NCBI GenBank assembly: GCA_033032865.1
Contig: JAWHQI010000505.1
Coordinates: forward strand, 925,501 to 989,500
Source of the DNA: Dactylorhiza incarnata
Taxonomy: Eukaryota; Streptophyta; Magnoliopsida; Asparagales; Orchidaceae
Direction: 5' to 3'
Length of the DNA: 64,000 bases
Both the position numbers and the translations under genes were made by a program. Within the stretch, counting starts at the first letter, position 1, and each line of letters begins with the position of its first letter. Positions 1 through 13,000 of this stretch are shown here, piece by piece. Below the pieces are notes generated by a model. It searched no databases and was not told the origin of the DNA. It saw nothing but the letters and a program-made list of their open reading frames with translations.

Positions 1-653
1 TGCCACGAACTGACTGGCTTGGTGTAGAAATCGTTCGATCGATCGGTGTGGTTTTGATTTTTCCTATGCCCCTAATTCGAATGTTAGTTGCGAACGCCTT
101 GGTCTCAACAGTTGCACTGGAAGTTCCAAATGCAAGTCCACCACTATCACTTTATTTCCTATAATAATTTCACACGCCGCTGCTCAAACACCACTACTTT
201 CTCAAAGCCTATGTCACATTTTTTTTTTCAATTTTAATAACCTATAAATTCCCTTCTTTAAGATCTTGAAAGTCTTGATAACATAGCCTGTGATGACATG
301 TTTACTGCTTTGTTTTGTTATGATAATAATTGGTGAACCACCCTACCTGTGGCTTATTAAATTATTATCTGGTAGTTGCATTATGGGTTAAAAAGTTGAA
401 AATATAGTTTTTAATACTCTTAGAAAGCATTCAAGTGAATTAAACTTGAGGTGGTCGTCGAGTTTTTTTGTTTTTACATAAATAGTGTCCCATTCTTGTT
501 GTTTAGTCATTGAGTTTGTAAAGAGTCATGTCTTTGTCTTGTTGATTTTTCCAGCTAAATTATGTGATAGATACTGTGCAGGAGATGGTAAATTATTGCA
601 TCGTAGCCATCAAAATTAGTACATTCCTTAATTTTCAGTTTTTTTAATTGCAG
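1..653 (+). other. 5' leader/intron region upstream of the SR45a-like start codon
   Basis: No open frame of note. The stretch ends in a pyrimidine-rich tract and a CAG acceptor at 651-653, directly before the ATG at 654. This shows that at least one untranslated exon lies further upstream, in this stretch or left of the window. I could not place that exon or a promoter with confidence. Confidence 0.5.
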
Positions 654-1078
654 ATGTCTTCTTCAAAAGAAGTAAAGTAAGTTTTACTTCCATAATTACT
701 GTGCCAACACTTTCTTGTGGGGTTTACTTGCATAAAGGTGATTTCAGGTATACTTCCCGATCTATTACACCTCCAACTCAGCGGAGCAGATCTAGATCTT
801 TATCAAGGTCTAGAAGAAGTCGTTCTAGGTTTGTTCTGCTAGCTTTACTTTGAATTTACCTGAAAATTATCTTTTCTACATTCGTCTGAGTTACACATTT
901 TTTTATTGTACTCATTTGTTTTGAATTGTATCCTCATATTTATTTGTTCACATTATTGTGTGACAGGAGCCGAGATTCTTCACAAACAAACAATCCTGGA
1001 AACAACCTTTATGTAACTGGTTTATCCACAAGGGTAACTAATGAAGATCTAGAAAAATATTTCAGCAAAGAGGGAAAG
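654..1078 (+). CDS. SR45a-like gene, coding exons 1-3 (N-terminal RS domain and first half of RRM)
   Basis: Exon 1 (654-676) starts with ATG just after an acceptor and ends before GTAAG. Exon 2 (748-828) encodes the Arg/Ser dipeptide run. Exon 3 (967-1078) encodes the [12 protein letters not shown] lead-in and RNP2 of the RRM and ends in GGAAAG before GTATGA. Codons split across junctions 1 and 2 rejoin correctly (AA+G, AG+G). The other half of the RRM lies 22.6 kb away. Confidence 0.85.
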
Positions 1079-4000
1079 GTATGAACCCTTCTATAAATAG
1101 CACTGATATTGTATAAATGATAAGGATGCAAATGATATCTGATACGAGCACACGAGATTCCACCCCTTGACGGGGATACATGCGGGTTTACTCACTCCGT
1201 CCACGAGCCTTCGCCACGACGCAAGAATGAGGACGTTGTTATATCCTTATTACCATGTCGCGCTTTATTGTAATTTGTTATGTCTTTATTTCACCCTTGT
1301 GGTGGGACCCTTCCCCAGACCCTCGCTGCACGGGGATGCTTTGCGCACAGGGCTGCCCTTTGTTATGTCTTTATTTCTTGTTATGTATAATACTATAATT
1401 GTAGGCCCTCGTAGTATATCAAGGAGGTGACAAAGTGACGCATGATGGATGCAATGAGTGCAATTGTGCCCTTAGGGAACACTAATGATTTGGTGTTCGT
1501 GAAGTGTTGTGGAGAGTCTAAATGATGTGATGCACACACAATAGTCCAACGAAAAGTCACAATAATTTCTGAAATTATTAATAATCTGCAAACATTCACA
1601 CTAGAGATCAGATGGTAGAAACACAAGCAATCTAATTAAATTAAAGAGAAATTGATTCAATTAAATGGTAGACAAATAAACCTAACTAGTAAGACAATTA
1701 ATGAGCAAACTAGTACAAATTAGTATCCCAAATGATACGTTGTTCAACAAATATTCAACAATAAGTAATAAAGATTTCACACAAGAACTTATATAAGTAA
1801 CCGAAGTCCGGAAAAAATGATAAGTTCCTGATTTCATGAACTGGACAGCAGGTTTGTGAGAATTCAGCACTGGTTTCGGGCCTCCGGATGGACTTCTGTA
1901 ATAAAGGTGGTTGAAGAATTGGGAAGGAGAATGACAGCACTTGGCAAGAAAATTGTGGTGGCTGGCAGTGGAGTTGAGGTTGCTTGGAGAGACTTGACTG
2001 TTGGGAAGGGGAAACGGGCTCAGAACTTTATTCCCTTCTATGAGGATGATTGGGCCTGCAGGAGGCGTCAAACTCCTTTCCAGAACTGAAAGTGGCGCTT
2101 GGCTGAGCTTGGAATGTTGGCGTGGGGTTTCAAATGAACTGGGGAACAAGAAACTGCCTACGGATAGCAGTTAGGGGTAAGTTATCCTTGCATTTAGCGG
2201 AGAAAAGTCTAAACGTGGGAGAATTACAGGGAGAACTTTTCTGGGCAGTAAGTAGGTTGGGCTGTGTGCAATTGTCTACCCCGAGTTTTGCGACAGTTAT
2301 TAGAGCGGATCTCGGCATATCAAAAAGTCGGAAATCACTGACAACATGATAAAACTCGCCGACAGTAAACGAGAGCTCGTCGACTATGTACTAAGTGCTC
2401 GCCGAACCTTTGTCAGTACTCACTGATGGATTCAGTACTCGCCAGCCCTACCGAGGTACTCACAAGCCCTCTTTTCGAACAAGACAACTCGCGGTCTCTC
2501 TTGAATTTTGTACCTTGCATTTTTATCTTCATTTTCTCTCCTTGTAAGCGAGCAGCCTGTCTTTTTGACAAACTTCCCACGGGTAGCCCCCAGTCTTCTA
2601 TAAATATGGCGTGAAGACCGTGAGGGCATCGCATCTTGGCTCACAAGACTCCTAGTACTCGTGAATTTTATTCTATAGTATCGGAGAGGCTTGTAATTCT
2701 GGGTAACGAACTTTCCAAGCAATACAATCACACATAACTAAAGGTTCACGTTGTGCGACACTTGGTCCCGTCGTTTACGACACTCCTATTTCTCGGTTAA
2801 ACATTCACGACTTGGAGTACCCTTCCACTCACAGCACCCCATCCATTTTATTCTATCGGGTGTGGAGTTGAGACACTTTTTATCTCAACAGCAATAATCC
2901 AAAACTTGTACAGATTTAGGTAATGGAACAATGGGAAATCTGGATTCACGATTCTGCCAGTATTGGAGTTGACGTGTGGGGAAGAAACTGCTAATTAAGG
3001 GCTGGTTTTGGTGATTAAGCGCTGTGGATTTAGTTTGGATGGAGAGGTGGTCTGCTGGGAGGATTTTCAGGGTCTGAAATGGCCTTTTGGGTTGTTCCTG
3101 GACGTGGGACTGAGCAGTGTTTTGGAGCAGGGAATTTGGGGTTGGACATGAACAGGAGGCAGTTATTAGGCGTGGGAGGGGTGGTTTGTGTTATGGAGGA
3201 GATGTTTGTCTGTTTAGAAATGCTAGAGAGAAGAATAATAGGTGGTTACGGTGGTGGGTAGTGGGAGATTGGTGGTTATGGGGTAGTTATGTGGAATGGA
3301 GAGTATGTGAGATGGTTATTAGGTAGTTATGTGGAAGAGGAGGTAGTTTCCTTGGCTTCGGCACCAAGGGTCCACGAAATCAGCACTGTGAAGAGACCGC
3401 GAGAGCCCAAAAATTTTCTCCAAATTCTGCGATGTCTAGAAATCAGCCCCTATACCCTCTATTTGTAGGCTTAGAACTCCATATTCACGACCACGATAAT
3501 CCGAAACATAAAATCACTAAATATACATGAAGTAAAAATACAAAAAAGTACATAAAGTATGTCGTCGTCGTTCTAAACGCGACCACCGGCTCGGATCGTC
3601 CATCCAACGATCTTAACCCCACTTCTCGCATAAGTATACTCTGAGGGTCTCGATAAGGGTCGGTCCGTCCATGAAATGTGATCCCCATCATCTAGTCTTA
3701 TAAGCATCTTTTGGATCTATTTTCATTTGGAATGAGAAGGAAAAGGAACGGACGACCCGACATCCCTCTCTTTCCCTATCCCCCTTGGTCCCGAGCGATA
3801 ACTGTACCAATCATCTCGTTCGTCCGCCTTCGTCCAACAACAAGCCCCTTTCCTCACTCAGTTGATCCTCGCATCGAGCCTTCCTGTATCGCGTGCCGAT
3901 CACGCCATGCTCTCGTGCGTCCGCCTCCAACGCAGCTGTTGGTCATTAGTGGATTTGACATTAATTACTATAAATCCCATCACATCACACCGTACACATC

Positions 4001-7000
4001 ACCATCAGATCTCTTCCAAGGATCTCCAAGCGCCAACCAAATATGACCCGAAATCTACATTCATGACCTTATAGCAGCCGTTTACCTATGAATCGACTGA
4101 CCCTCGAGCGGTTACATGAACACGATGACCCTCTCTACAACATGTCAAATACCCTTCCTCTGTTCAGGGCACAGGTCTCCTGAAGAGACATTCTCGGTAT
4201 GCTCCCGAGATGGTGTGATGACCAAGATGTTCGTCTTGCTTGCCTTGCCATCCATCTCACCACCTCTTCTCGACGAGCGCAGTTGTAATTTGTCAAAATA
4301 TTTTATTATTCCAAGTGGAAAGAGCATACCGAGAATGTCTCGTCTTGCTAGGATACGCACGGTTAGGGAAACCTAGCTCTGATACCAAGTGGAAAGAGCA
4401 AAATAATCTATTCCTGCAGTCCAAGTCGTCTTATTTCTATTTATTCTGTATCACCCGCTCTAGCCTGCAGGGATATTTTAGTCTGTGGTTTGCCCTTACT
4501 CATAATGCAAGAGTAATAGGCCTATTTTGAATGAAATAGATTATTTTGCTCTTTCCACTTGGTATCAGAGCTAGGTTTCCCTAACCGTGCGTATCCTAGC
4601 TTCTCTCTTCGCCCTCCTCACATCGTTCTCCCTGCAACCGATCGATTCCCCAACGGTGGTGCCCTTCGCTTTTTGAGCGGCTCTTAATCTCGCGTCCGCT
4701 CATGCGGTCCATCGACGGGCTTGATCCCGTCACCGGTCGCTGAAGAGGACGATGCTGCCTTCTTCTCGTGACTCCGCCGGCTTTCGTTGCTTATTTAGCT
4801 GGACGTCGTCGATCTCATCGGCCGCTGCTGCTCATCGTCGACTTCCTCTAGATCCCTTCGTCGATCCTCGTTGATCCGCCTGAGTGGTTGTCGTCGATCC
4901 GTTTGATCGATCCTGTCTGGAGTTCCAATCTCGTCTCGTCTCCCTGTTGATAACAAGGGCTTCTTCCGCTGCCCATGTCCAGATCCAGCCGGCTTCCGCT
5001 GTTCCTGCAGATCTTCTGTCGATTCCTGCTGTTTCAGTGGCCGCATCAACTTCTTCCGCCGTTCTGCAGTTCCGCAGTTCTGGTGTCGACTCTTCCTTGC
5101 ACCAGCTCGACACCTCCTCTTAACAGGGATTTCGTGGTGTGATTTCTGTTTTCTTGGATTGTGTTTGTTCCTTCTTGGTGTGAGGTCATGGGGGATTCTT
5201 CTGTCTCGTCGCCGAGTGTGATGATGCCACAAATGAGTGACCCATCGTGAACTCATGGCTACTCTGGCTCCTTGAAGATCACCACAGTGCCTCTCGATGG
5301 AACAAACTACCTTGAATGGTCTCGTGCTGCTCTGCATGTGATACACAGCCACCAGATGTTTGGTTACGTAGATGAGATTGTCAAGCAGCTCACCAAGGAT
5401 GATCCCTCTTGGAAACGTTAGGACTCAAAAATTCCCTTGTTGTCTCTGGCTCCTGCATTATATTCCACCCAAGATTTATCGAAGCTACAACTTCCATGTT
5501 GATGGATTCTGTTTCTGAGATATGTACTCAAGCACGAGAAACATACTCACAAATCGGGAGTTCTACCCATATCTATGAGCTTACTCGTCGCATTTTGGAG
5601 TTGAGACAAGGATCTTTGACTGTTGCCTCCTATTTTCTGAGTTTGAGCGGCTTTATCGAGAATTGTACTATTTCGAGCAGTTTACTCTTGATTGTATTGC
5701 CAATGCAGGTAAGTTACAGGAAAAGGAAGATCTCTTCCGCCTACATGTTTCCTTGATGGGTTTGAACATGGAGTCAGATGCGGTTCAGACTCATATCCTC
5801 CACCGATCCCCCCTCCTTTCCCTTCGGGAAGCTTTTAGCATGGTCCTTGGAGATGATGACCGTCGAAAGTCCCTCAGCTCGATTTCCCCTCTGGATTGCT
5901 TGGCCTTAACTAGTGTTGCCCGTGACACCTCCATCACTAGTGCCCCTACCTGTAATTATTGTCGGTGTAGAGGACATGTTCGGGAGGTGTGCTTCAAACT
6001 TCATCCTCATCTTGCTCCTGCTGGACGCGATCGTGGACGTGGTCGCGGACCCAGCCGTGGAGGGATTCAACAGAGAGGTTCTCAGGTGCCTGACGCTGCG
6101 TATTATACCGAGGTTTATGATGGTCCTACATGCCCTCCTTCAGGACATTTTACAACTCAAGACTTGGATGTTCTTCGTCGTCTTCTTCACTCCCAGCCTG
6201 TCTCTGTATCTGGTGCTTCTACCTCATTTGCTACTGTGATTCCCCTAGTGCGCATACTGCCACCACCACTCATTTTGATTGGATTATTGATTCGTGCGCC
6301 ACTAATCATATGATTGGATTCTCCTCAGGTATTGTTTCCTACACACCTTTGTCTCGCAAGGATAAGGTTATTTCTGCTAACGGAACTTTGTCCTCCATTG
6401 CGGGCAAAGGAAATATCTCATGCTCTCCTTCCATGTCGCTTACTTCTGTTCTTCACGTTCTTCCCTTCTTTCCCCGCAATTTATTTTCTATCAACAACAT
6501 TACTAGATCTCTTAATTGCTCTGTAACCTTCTTTCTAAACTTTTGTGTTTTTTAGTAACTGGGTACGAAGCGGAAAATTCGCAGTGGTAGCAACCACAGT
6601 GGCTTGTACTACCTGGATACCCAACTACCATCTCGTGCTCTCTCTTCGACTACTGTTACTGCTGATGATGTTCGCCGATGACATCTTCGCCTCAGACATC
6701 CTTCTTCTGTTTATCTTTACAAACTGTTTCCTACTTTCTTGTCGTTTATTAAAACTTTATCTTGTGATGTCTGTGTTATGTCTAAACATGTTAGACATAC
6801 CTTTGTGCATTTATCTTCTCCTAGTAATACTTTTTTTTGCTATACATTCTGATGTTTGGGAGTCATCCCTTGTGGTATCATTATCCGGTTTTCGTTGATT
6901 TGTCACATTTATTGACTGTTTTTCGAGAACCACTTGAGTCTATTTGTTAAAGAAAAAAAGTGACATTTTTCCTTGTTTTCAAGTCTTTCATAAGATCGTT

Positions 7001-10000
7001 CAGACCCAGTTTAATGAGAACATTTATGTTCTTCGTAGTGACAATGAAGGGAATATGATGATCGTGGTTTGTTTGGCTCGTACCTCACCAGTCTATTCCT
7101 GCACCACGAAAGGATATCATTGTTACCCTCCTTCCAGGCGTATTTTCTGTATCATGGATATTACCTTTCGAGAGGAGGAATCATATTATCCAGATTCGAT
7201 TCACTCTCTTCGTCAGGGGGAGATTGATGACCCTGGTTTTGATACTCCTGTTCCTCTTCCTCTTATTCCTTCCATCCCAACTCAGTCTCCTATCCGGGTC
7301 CCTATACCTCCCATTCAGGTACCACCGTCGCCTCCCACCCAAGTACCTCTGTCTTCTTCTCTGATTCCTCCCCTTCCTTATTTATACCACTGTCGCTAAC
7401 CGGGGAAACTATCTGCTAGCATTCCACCTCTACCAGTGCTCGCTTCAGACTCAGATTCTGGTAATAATCCTCTTGCAATGCTGAAAGGTAAAGCTATAAG
7501 CACTCAACATCTTATTTTCAATCATGTTGCTTATCATCATCTTACCCCGGCCCATCACGCCTTTGTTTCTTCATTATCTTTGTTTTCCATTCCCAAGATG
7601 TGGAAGGAAGCGTTGGGTACATGTATGGACACGGGCTATGGTGGAAGAAATGTCTGCCTTGGACAAGAATCATGCATGAGATGTCTCTTCCCTTGGACAA
7701 GAATCATACATTGGATTACGATGGATGTTCTCGGTTAAACAAAATCAGGATGGTAAGGTTGCACGATACAAGGCTCTTTTGGTTGCCCAGGGATACACCC
7801 AGACTCAAAGAGTGGACTATCAGGAGACCTCTGCTCCAATGGCAAAGATGGACTTCATATGAGTTCTTCTATCATGTGCCACTTGCTTAGGATGAGATCT
7901 TCATCAACTGGATGTTAAGAGTGTCTTCCTCCATGGTGAGCTTGATGATGAAGTGCACATGAAATTTCCTCCTGGTTCGTAAAACAGGGGGCAGGAGGTC
8001 TTGTTTGCTGCTTGAGAAAATCATAATATGGGCTGAAACAGTCTCCAAAGGCATGATTTGGCAGATTTCTTAAGGCAATGATCAAGTTTGGATATAAGCA
8101 GGGGCAATCTGATCACATTGTGTTTATCTGCACAAACGACCAAAAGATTGTGGTTCTTATTGTCTATGTGGATGACATTGTGATCACAGACAATGACGCT
8201 GAGGAGATTAGTAACCTCAAGACTCTCTTACTAGCTGAGTTTGAAGTAAAAGACTTGGGAAATTACGATACTTTCTGGGCATCGAGGTGACTCGGTCGAA
8301 CCAAGACATCTTTATATCGCAATGCAAGTATGCTTTGGACCTATTAAAAGAAACTGGAATACTTGGTTGTGTCCCTGCAAATACTCCCATGGAGGAGAAT
8401 CACATGATTGATGAGGATAGTGATGGTGATCGCACATACACTTCAAGCTATTAGAGATTGGTTGGGAGACTCATATATTTATCTTACACTCGCCCAAACA
8501 TCACGTATGTTGTTGGTATCTTGAGTAGATATATGCATGCTCCCATAATCAGACATCAAGATGTTGAATATCGTGTATTGCGATACTTGAAGAAGGCTCC
8601 TGATCGTGGCTTTATGTTCTCTCGGAACAATCACTTGAAGATTGAAGTCTTCACTGATGCTGATTGGGATGGATGACGCGATGACAGGAAATTCACTACC
8701 GGCTACTGTACCTTTGTAGGGGGAAATTTAGTTGCATGGCGAAGAAGCAGAACGTTGTAGCTAGATCTAGTGTTGATGCTGAGTATCGTGCAATGTCTCA
8801 AGGCCTCTGTGAAGGTCTGTGGGTGCGCACCATGTTACAAGATCTGGGGCTCCAGGAGAATGCCCCCATCCCCTTATACTGCGACAATAAAGCAACAATC
8901 AGTATAGCTCATAACCCCGTTCAACTTGTCATGACTAAGCATGTGGAGGTGGATCGACACTTTATCAAAGACCACCTGGAAGGAAATGTGGTTACTCCTT
9001 TCGTTCAGTCCAAAGACCAATTAGCCGATGTGTTCACCAAGGGCTTGGGATGTGATGTTTTTGTTGATGATATACAGAAGCTTGGGATGACTGATATTTT
9101 CCGTCCGACTTGAGGGGGAGAGTTGCAATTTGTCAAGATATTTTATTATTCCTGCAGTCCAAGTCGTCTTATTTCTATTTACTCTGTATCACTCGCTGTA
9201 GGGATATTTTAGTCTTTGTGGTTTGCCCTTACTCATATATGTAAGAGTAATAGGCTTATTTTGAATGCAATAGATTATTCTGTTCTTTCCACTAGTGCCA
9301 CGTAGTCGGTGCCTCTCTCCTGCCTTTCTCTCGCCTCATTTTTCTTCTCGCTCCCTGACCCTCATCGTGCTACTCGTCGCTCACCAAGAAGGCCCCTTAC
9401 AAACCACTCCAGCTTCGTTCCTCAGAAGCTAGCTAAGTGGAACTCGTCTTGTTTCCATTGAGTTTGCTCTTTCCTCTACCTCCCACTTGTCCCGAGGGTA
9501 GACACACTACCTTCGCCATTTACAGAGACAAATCTTTATCCGCACTGACAAATGCCCCATTCTGTCAGAAATCTCTGTCCTTACTCCATAATCCCTTCCC
9601 TTCTAGCTCACTAACAAGATCTTATTCGATCTTTTCGTAATCAACCCATGCACATAGTGAGTATGGCGTTAGGTCCAACCCTGATTCCGTACGGGTTACC
9701 TCGGGTAACCATAATGGGAAGGACAATTCCTACGAACGAGACTCTACTATCGAACGATATGACCCAATTCATTCACCTATATATATCCTAATCTGAGAAC
9801 AATTATGGTACCTGATTTTCTCCCTCTTTCGTCGCTCTTTCGTCCAAGTCAGCTTGGAATCAGGAGAACTTGCCAAATTCTGGAGTGGGAACTGATTTGG
9901 CAAGCTTCTGGGTGTGCGGTGGAACCTCCGACGATTGCCGGTCTCCGTTATTCTCAGCCACCAACTAGTAAGGTCAGCCCATATCATAAATAGTTCAGGG

Positions 10001-13000
10001 CCCAACAACATTGTACCCTTCCTTGCGTTCGCCTTCAACACAACGTACCCTCCCTTGCGCCTCCGTCTACAATGTCGTGATTCCTTCTCCTGTAACCGAC
10101 GCCGCATCATTTCCCTCCCTTCAAATGAAGCCCTTTTCGATCGCATGGATTGCGTTGACACTACTCTTCCGTTCCTGAAGTCACTATCCACGACATCCAC
10201 TTGCTTTTCTGCACTCGACAAGCTACACCGCCCCTCCTACCCCACCGGCCCCTCCTGCAGCTTCCATAAACCATTCAACCGATCCACTCGGATTCTTGTA
10301 GCTGCCGTGCTACACCCTGGTGGCCCATCTGCGCCCGCTTGACATTCTTGTGTTCGATTTCTCACCAAGCAATACTTTGACCTCCAGGGAACCCCAGAGT
10401 TTCAGAAGGTCCCACTTGCCACCATTTACAGGGAGGGTTCGACTCTTCATTGGATCCATTGGATACGCCAATCCAACCACACCCTATCATGGTTGTCACT
10501 CAAAGACTAGTTTCTCCGTCGCTATGATACACGCCACACTGACCACCCGTTCGAATGCCTGAGCACCGTTCGCCAAACGGAGTTGATCAACTCCTACATT
10601 GGCGAATTTATTGAGATAGCCACGTGTGTTTCCAAGCGCACAACTGAGCATTACTTAGGGTCCTTCCTGGCCTGTTTGCTGCCACACATTTCGGCATGCC
10701 TGCGCGCACACAACACGACCTCCCTCACTTTAGCAAGTACGATATGTCGAGGACTTTACTACCTTTTTCTCCGGTTCCTCTCCGCGGGCCTCTAACTCTG
10801 CAGCCAACCATATGACCTCTAATTTCATCCTCAGTGATGTTTAACATGTTCCTAAATTATCTACAAATTTATTAGATATCAGCGATTTAACTCTTGCCCC
10901 GAATTGTAGTATCACATTTTCCCTGCTCATTGTGCTTTTGAGAACCTTGGGAGAAAGGTGATGCTGTGCAAGGGACATGAGAGTGGGTGGTTGTATATTG
11001 TATTATTTTAAAGTGCAGATCCATTGCCCAGTTTTTTTATCTTTCAGCTTTTTTCCTTGCCTTTATCTAATGTTAAAGGTGATGATATTTGTTATGACAT
11101 GCCCGTCTAATTCAAATGATTTTGATGCTCTTTAGATTAAATCTTATTTTCAATTCTTTTTTCTCTCCTAATTATAAATTACATTGCGACGCTTGTGCGC
11201 ATACCAAGCATGTTAGAAGTTTCTATCCTCCTAGTTTCACTCATTTTGCTCATTTTTTGAGCTCATGTAATTTGATATTTGGGAGCTCTCATGATGTAGG
11301 GTGGGCTGTGTAGTGGACTCCTAGAATGCACACTAGTGACGTGTAGGGGCTGATTTAAATAAACCTAATGACTATATGCAGCAAATACTTTACGTCGGGA
11401 GCTTTAATTAATAGAAGCAACTAAACACCATAACAAATCAAAACATCCAACCATAAATTAAGAAAACAATTTCTTTAGGCTAAGTCGTTGGCTTTCCTCC
11501 GCACGGAGGGCCAAAAGCAAGCGTGCGGCGATTTGATCCGATCTGCAGTTAGAGACTTCACGAGAGAATAACTAAACGAACTATAGATTCCAACAAACAT
11601 GAAATAACCATGCCAACACAATATCTAGTTACCAACAATCCATACAGAGCACAACAAAAGAAAAGACAAATTAGGGCTGCTGTAATCTTAAGTAAAACTG
11701 AAATTTTGGAGGGGTTTTGGTGGTTCCCGGTGGTGGGGGCTTGGATCGGATGAGGGAGGGGTCAGTAAGTGGTGGTTGGGTGAGATCGAGATGGAGGGTG
11801 GCCGGATCTGGACAATACTACCCAGATCCGGACTGATCGGGGACGGGGAGGGGGCCTGCCGGGAGGGGGGAATTGTTGGCAGCGGGTATGGAGGGTGAGG
11901 GGCTGGCTGGAATGGCGCCGGACTGGATCTGGACAGGCCGATCCAGATCTGGACAGTTCTGGCTTCTGCAGTGGACAGGGAGGAGGCGGCTGAACTGGGC
12001 TGCCGTGGGGTTGCTGTTAGGGGCTGGCGGCGTGCGACTGTGAGGAGCAGGGAGGGGCGGCGGCAAATGGATGGCAAGGGAGTGGAGGTCCGGGATTAAC
12101 AGGGGGGAATGGGCTTGCAGCAGTGATTTGATGGAGGCTGGCGGCTGGGGCTTTGACAGGAAGTTGGCGGTTAGGGTTTGTAGGGGGTGGTTGCGGGTGG
12201 AGGAAGGGGAGGAGAACAAGAGGATGATGATACTTACCCAATGAGTCGTCACCAAGGGGGCTCCACGGAATCGGCACCGCGGAGGGGATCACCGGAAATG
12301 AGGAAGAGAATCTCCAAATTTCAGCAATGCCCAAAATCTGCAGCCCTAGGTCTTATTTATAATGAAACAATATTAGGGCAACCAAGATGGACGGCTATGA
12401 TTGGCCGTCGATCTCGTGGCCAAAAGTACAAGAAATAATAGTCGAAATACAACATGCTATATATGAAAATTCATCCGGACGACGAGTCGGACGCAACCAC
12501 GGTGGTAGATCGCCGATCCGGTCAAGCTCGCCTGCGAGAATACACGAACGTGGGGTCCGCCCTGCGCCGGGTCGCGCCAAATGGCCCCCCATCAACTCCC
12601 CCTGACTGAAAATCCTTCATCTCCGATGAATGGAGACGATCGTACTGAGGTCGAAGTCCAGGGGCGAGTCTATCCAGCTCTGCAGCAGTAATCCAGGTGT
12701 CGTCGGTGAAGGGTCGTTCGCGCCAACGAACCAAGTAGCGGCACACGAGCCCGTCCGTAGAGGGGATGAACTCATGCGCCACGGTCTCCGTAATTTGCTC
12801 GTCACTCAGCACTCGGGGAAAGCGATCCGGTGATGGCGGTGGTACTCCCGGTGAAGCCAAGGGTGAAGAACTCCCAGCGAAGTGGGGATCAAGTGGAGGC
12901 TGGGTGGTAGGAAGGCGTGTCGGTGGTATAGGCTCGGGGGTGCCGCCAACTTAGGAATCGGGGTACTCATGCGGGGCAAAGTATGGCGTCAGGTCCTCAA

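Larger units (their letters stand above)
4284..9291 (+). mobile_element. Copia LTR retrotransposon 1 (decayed)
   Basis: 5' LTR 4284-4557, primer-binding site 4560, decayed gag-pol 5188-9110, polypurine tract 9112-9122, 3' LTR 9124-9291. Domain order protease-integrase-RT-RNase H is the Copia order. Flanking bases (GCAGT before, CTAGT after) do not form a clear 5-bp target duplication. It lies in the sense orientation inside intron 3 of the SR45a-like gene. Confidence 0.85.

Noticed and set aside
9805..10342. Frames of 62-150 codons between the Copia and Gypsy elements
   Set aside because: They overlap on opposite strands, with no domain. Only the later gag-like segment (10350-10795) has support.
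11818..12334. Pro/Ser-rich and Gly-rich frames in the Gypsy 1 LTRs (also 19181-19804)
   Set aside because: They lie wholly in GC-rich LTR sequence, on both strands, and differ between the two LTR copies by indels.
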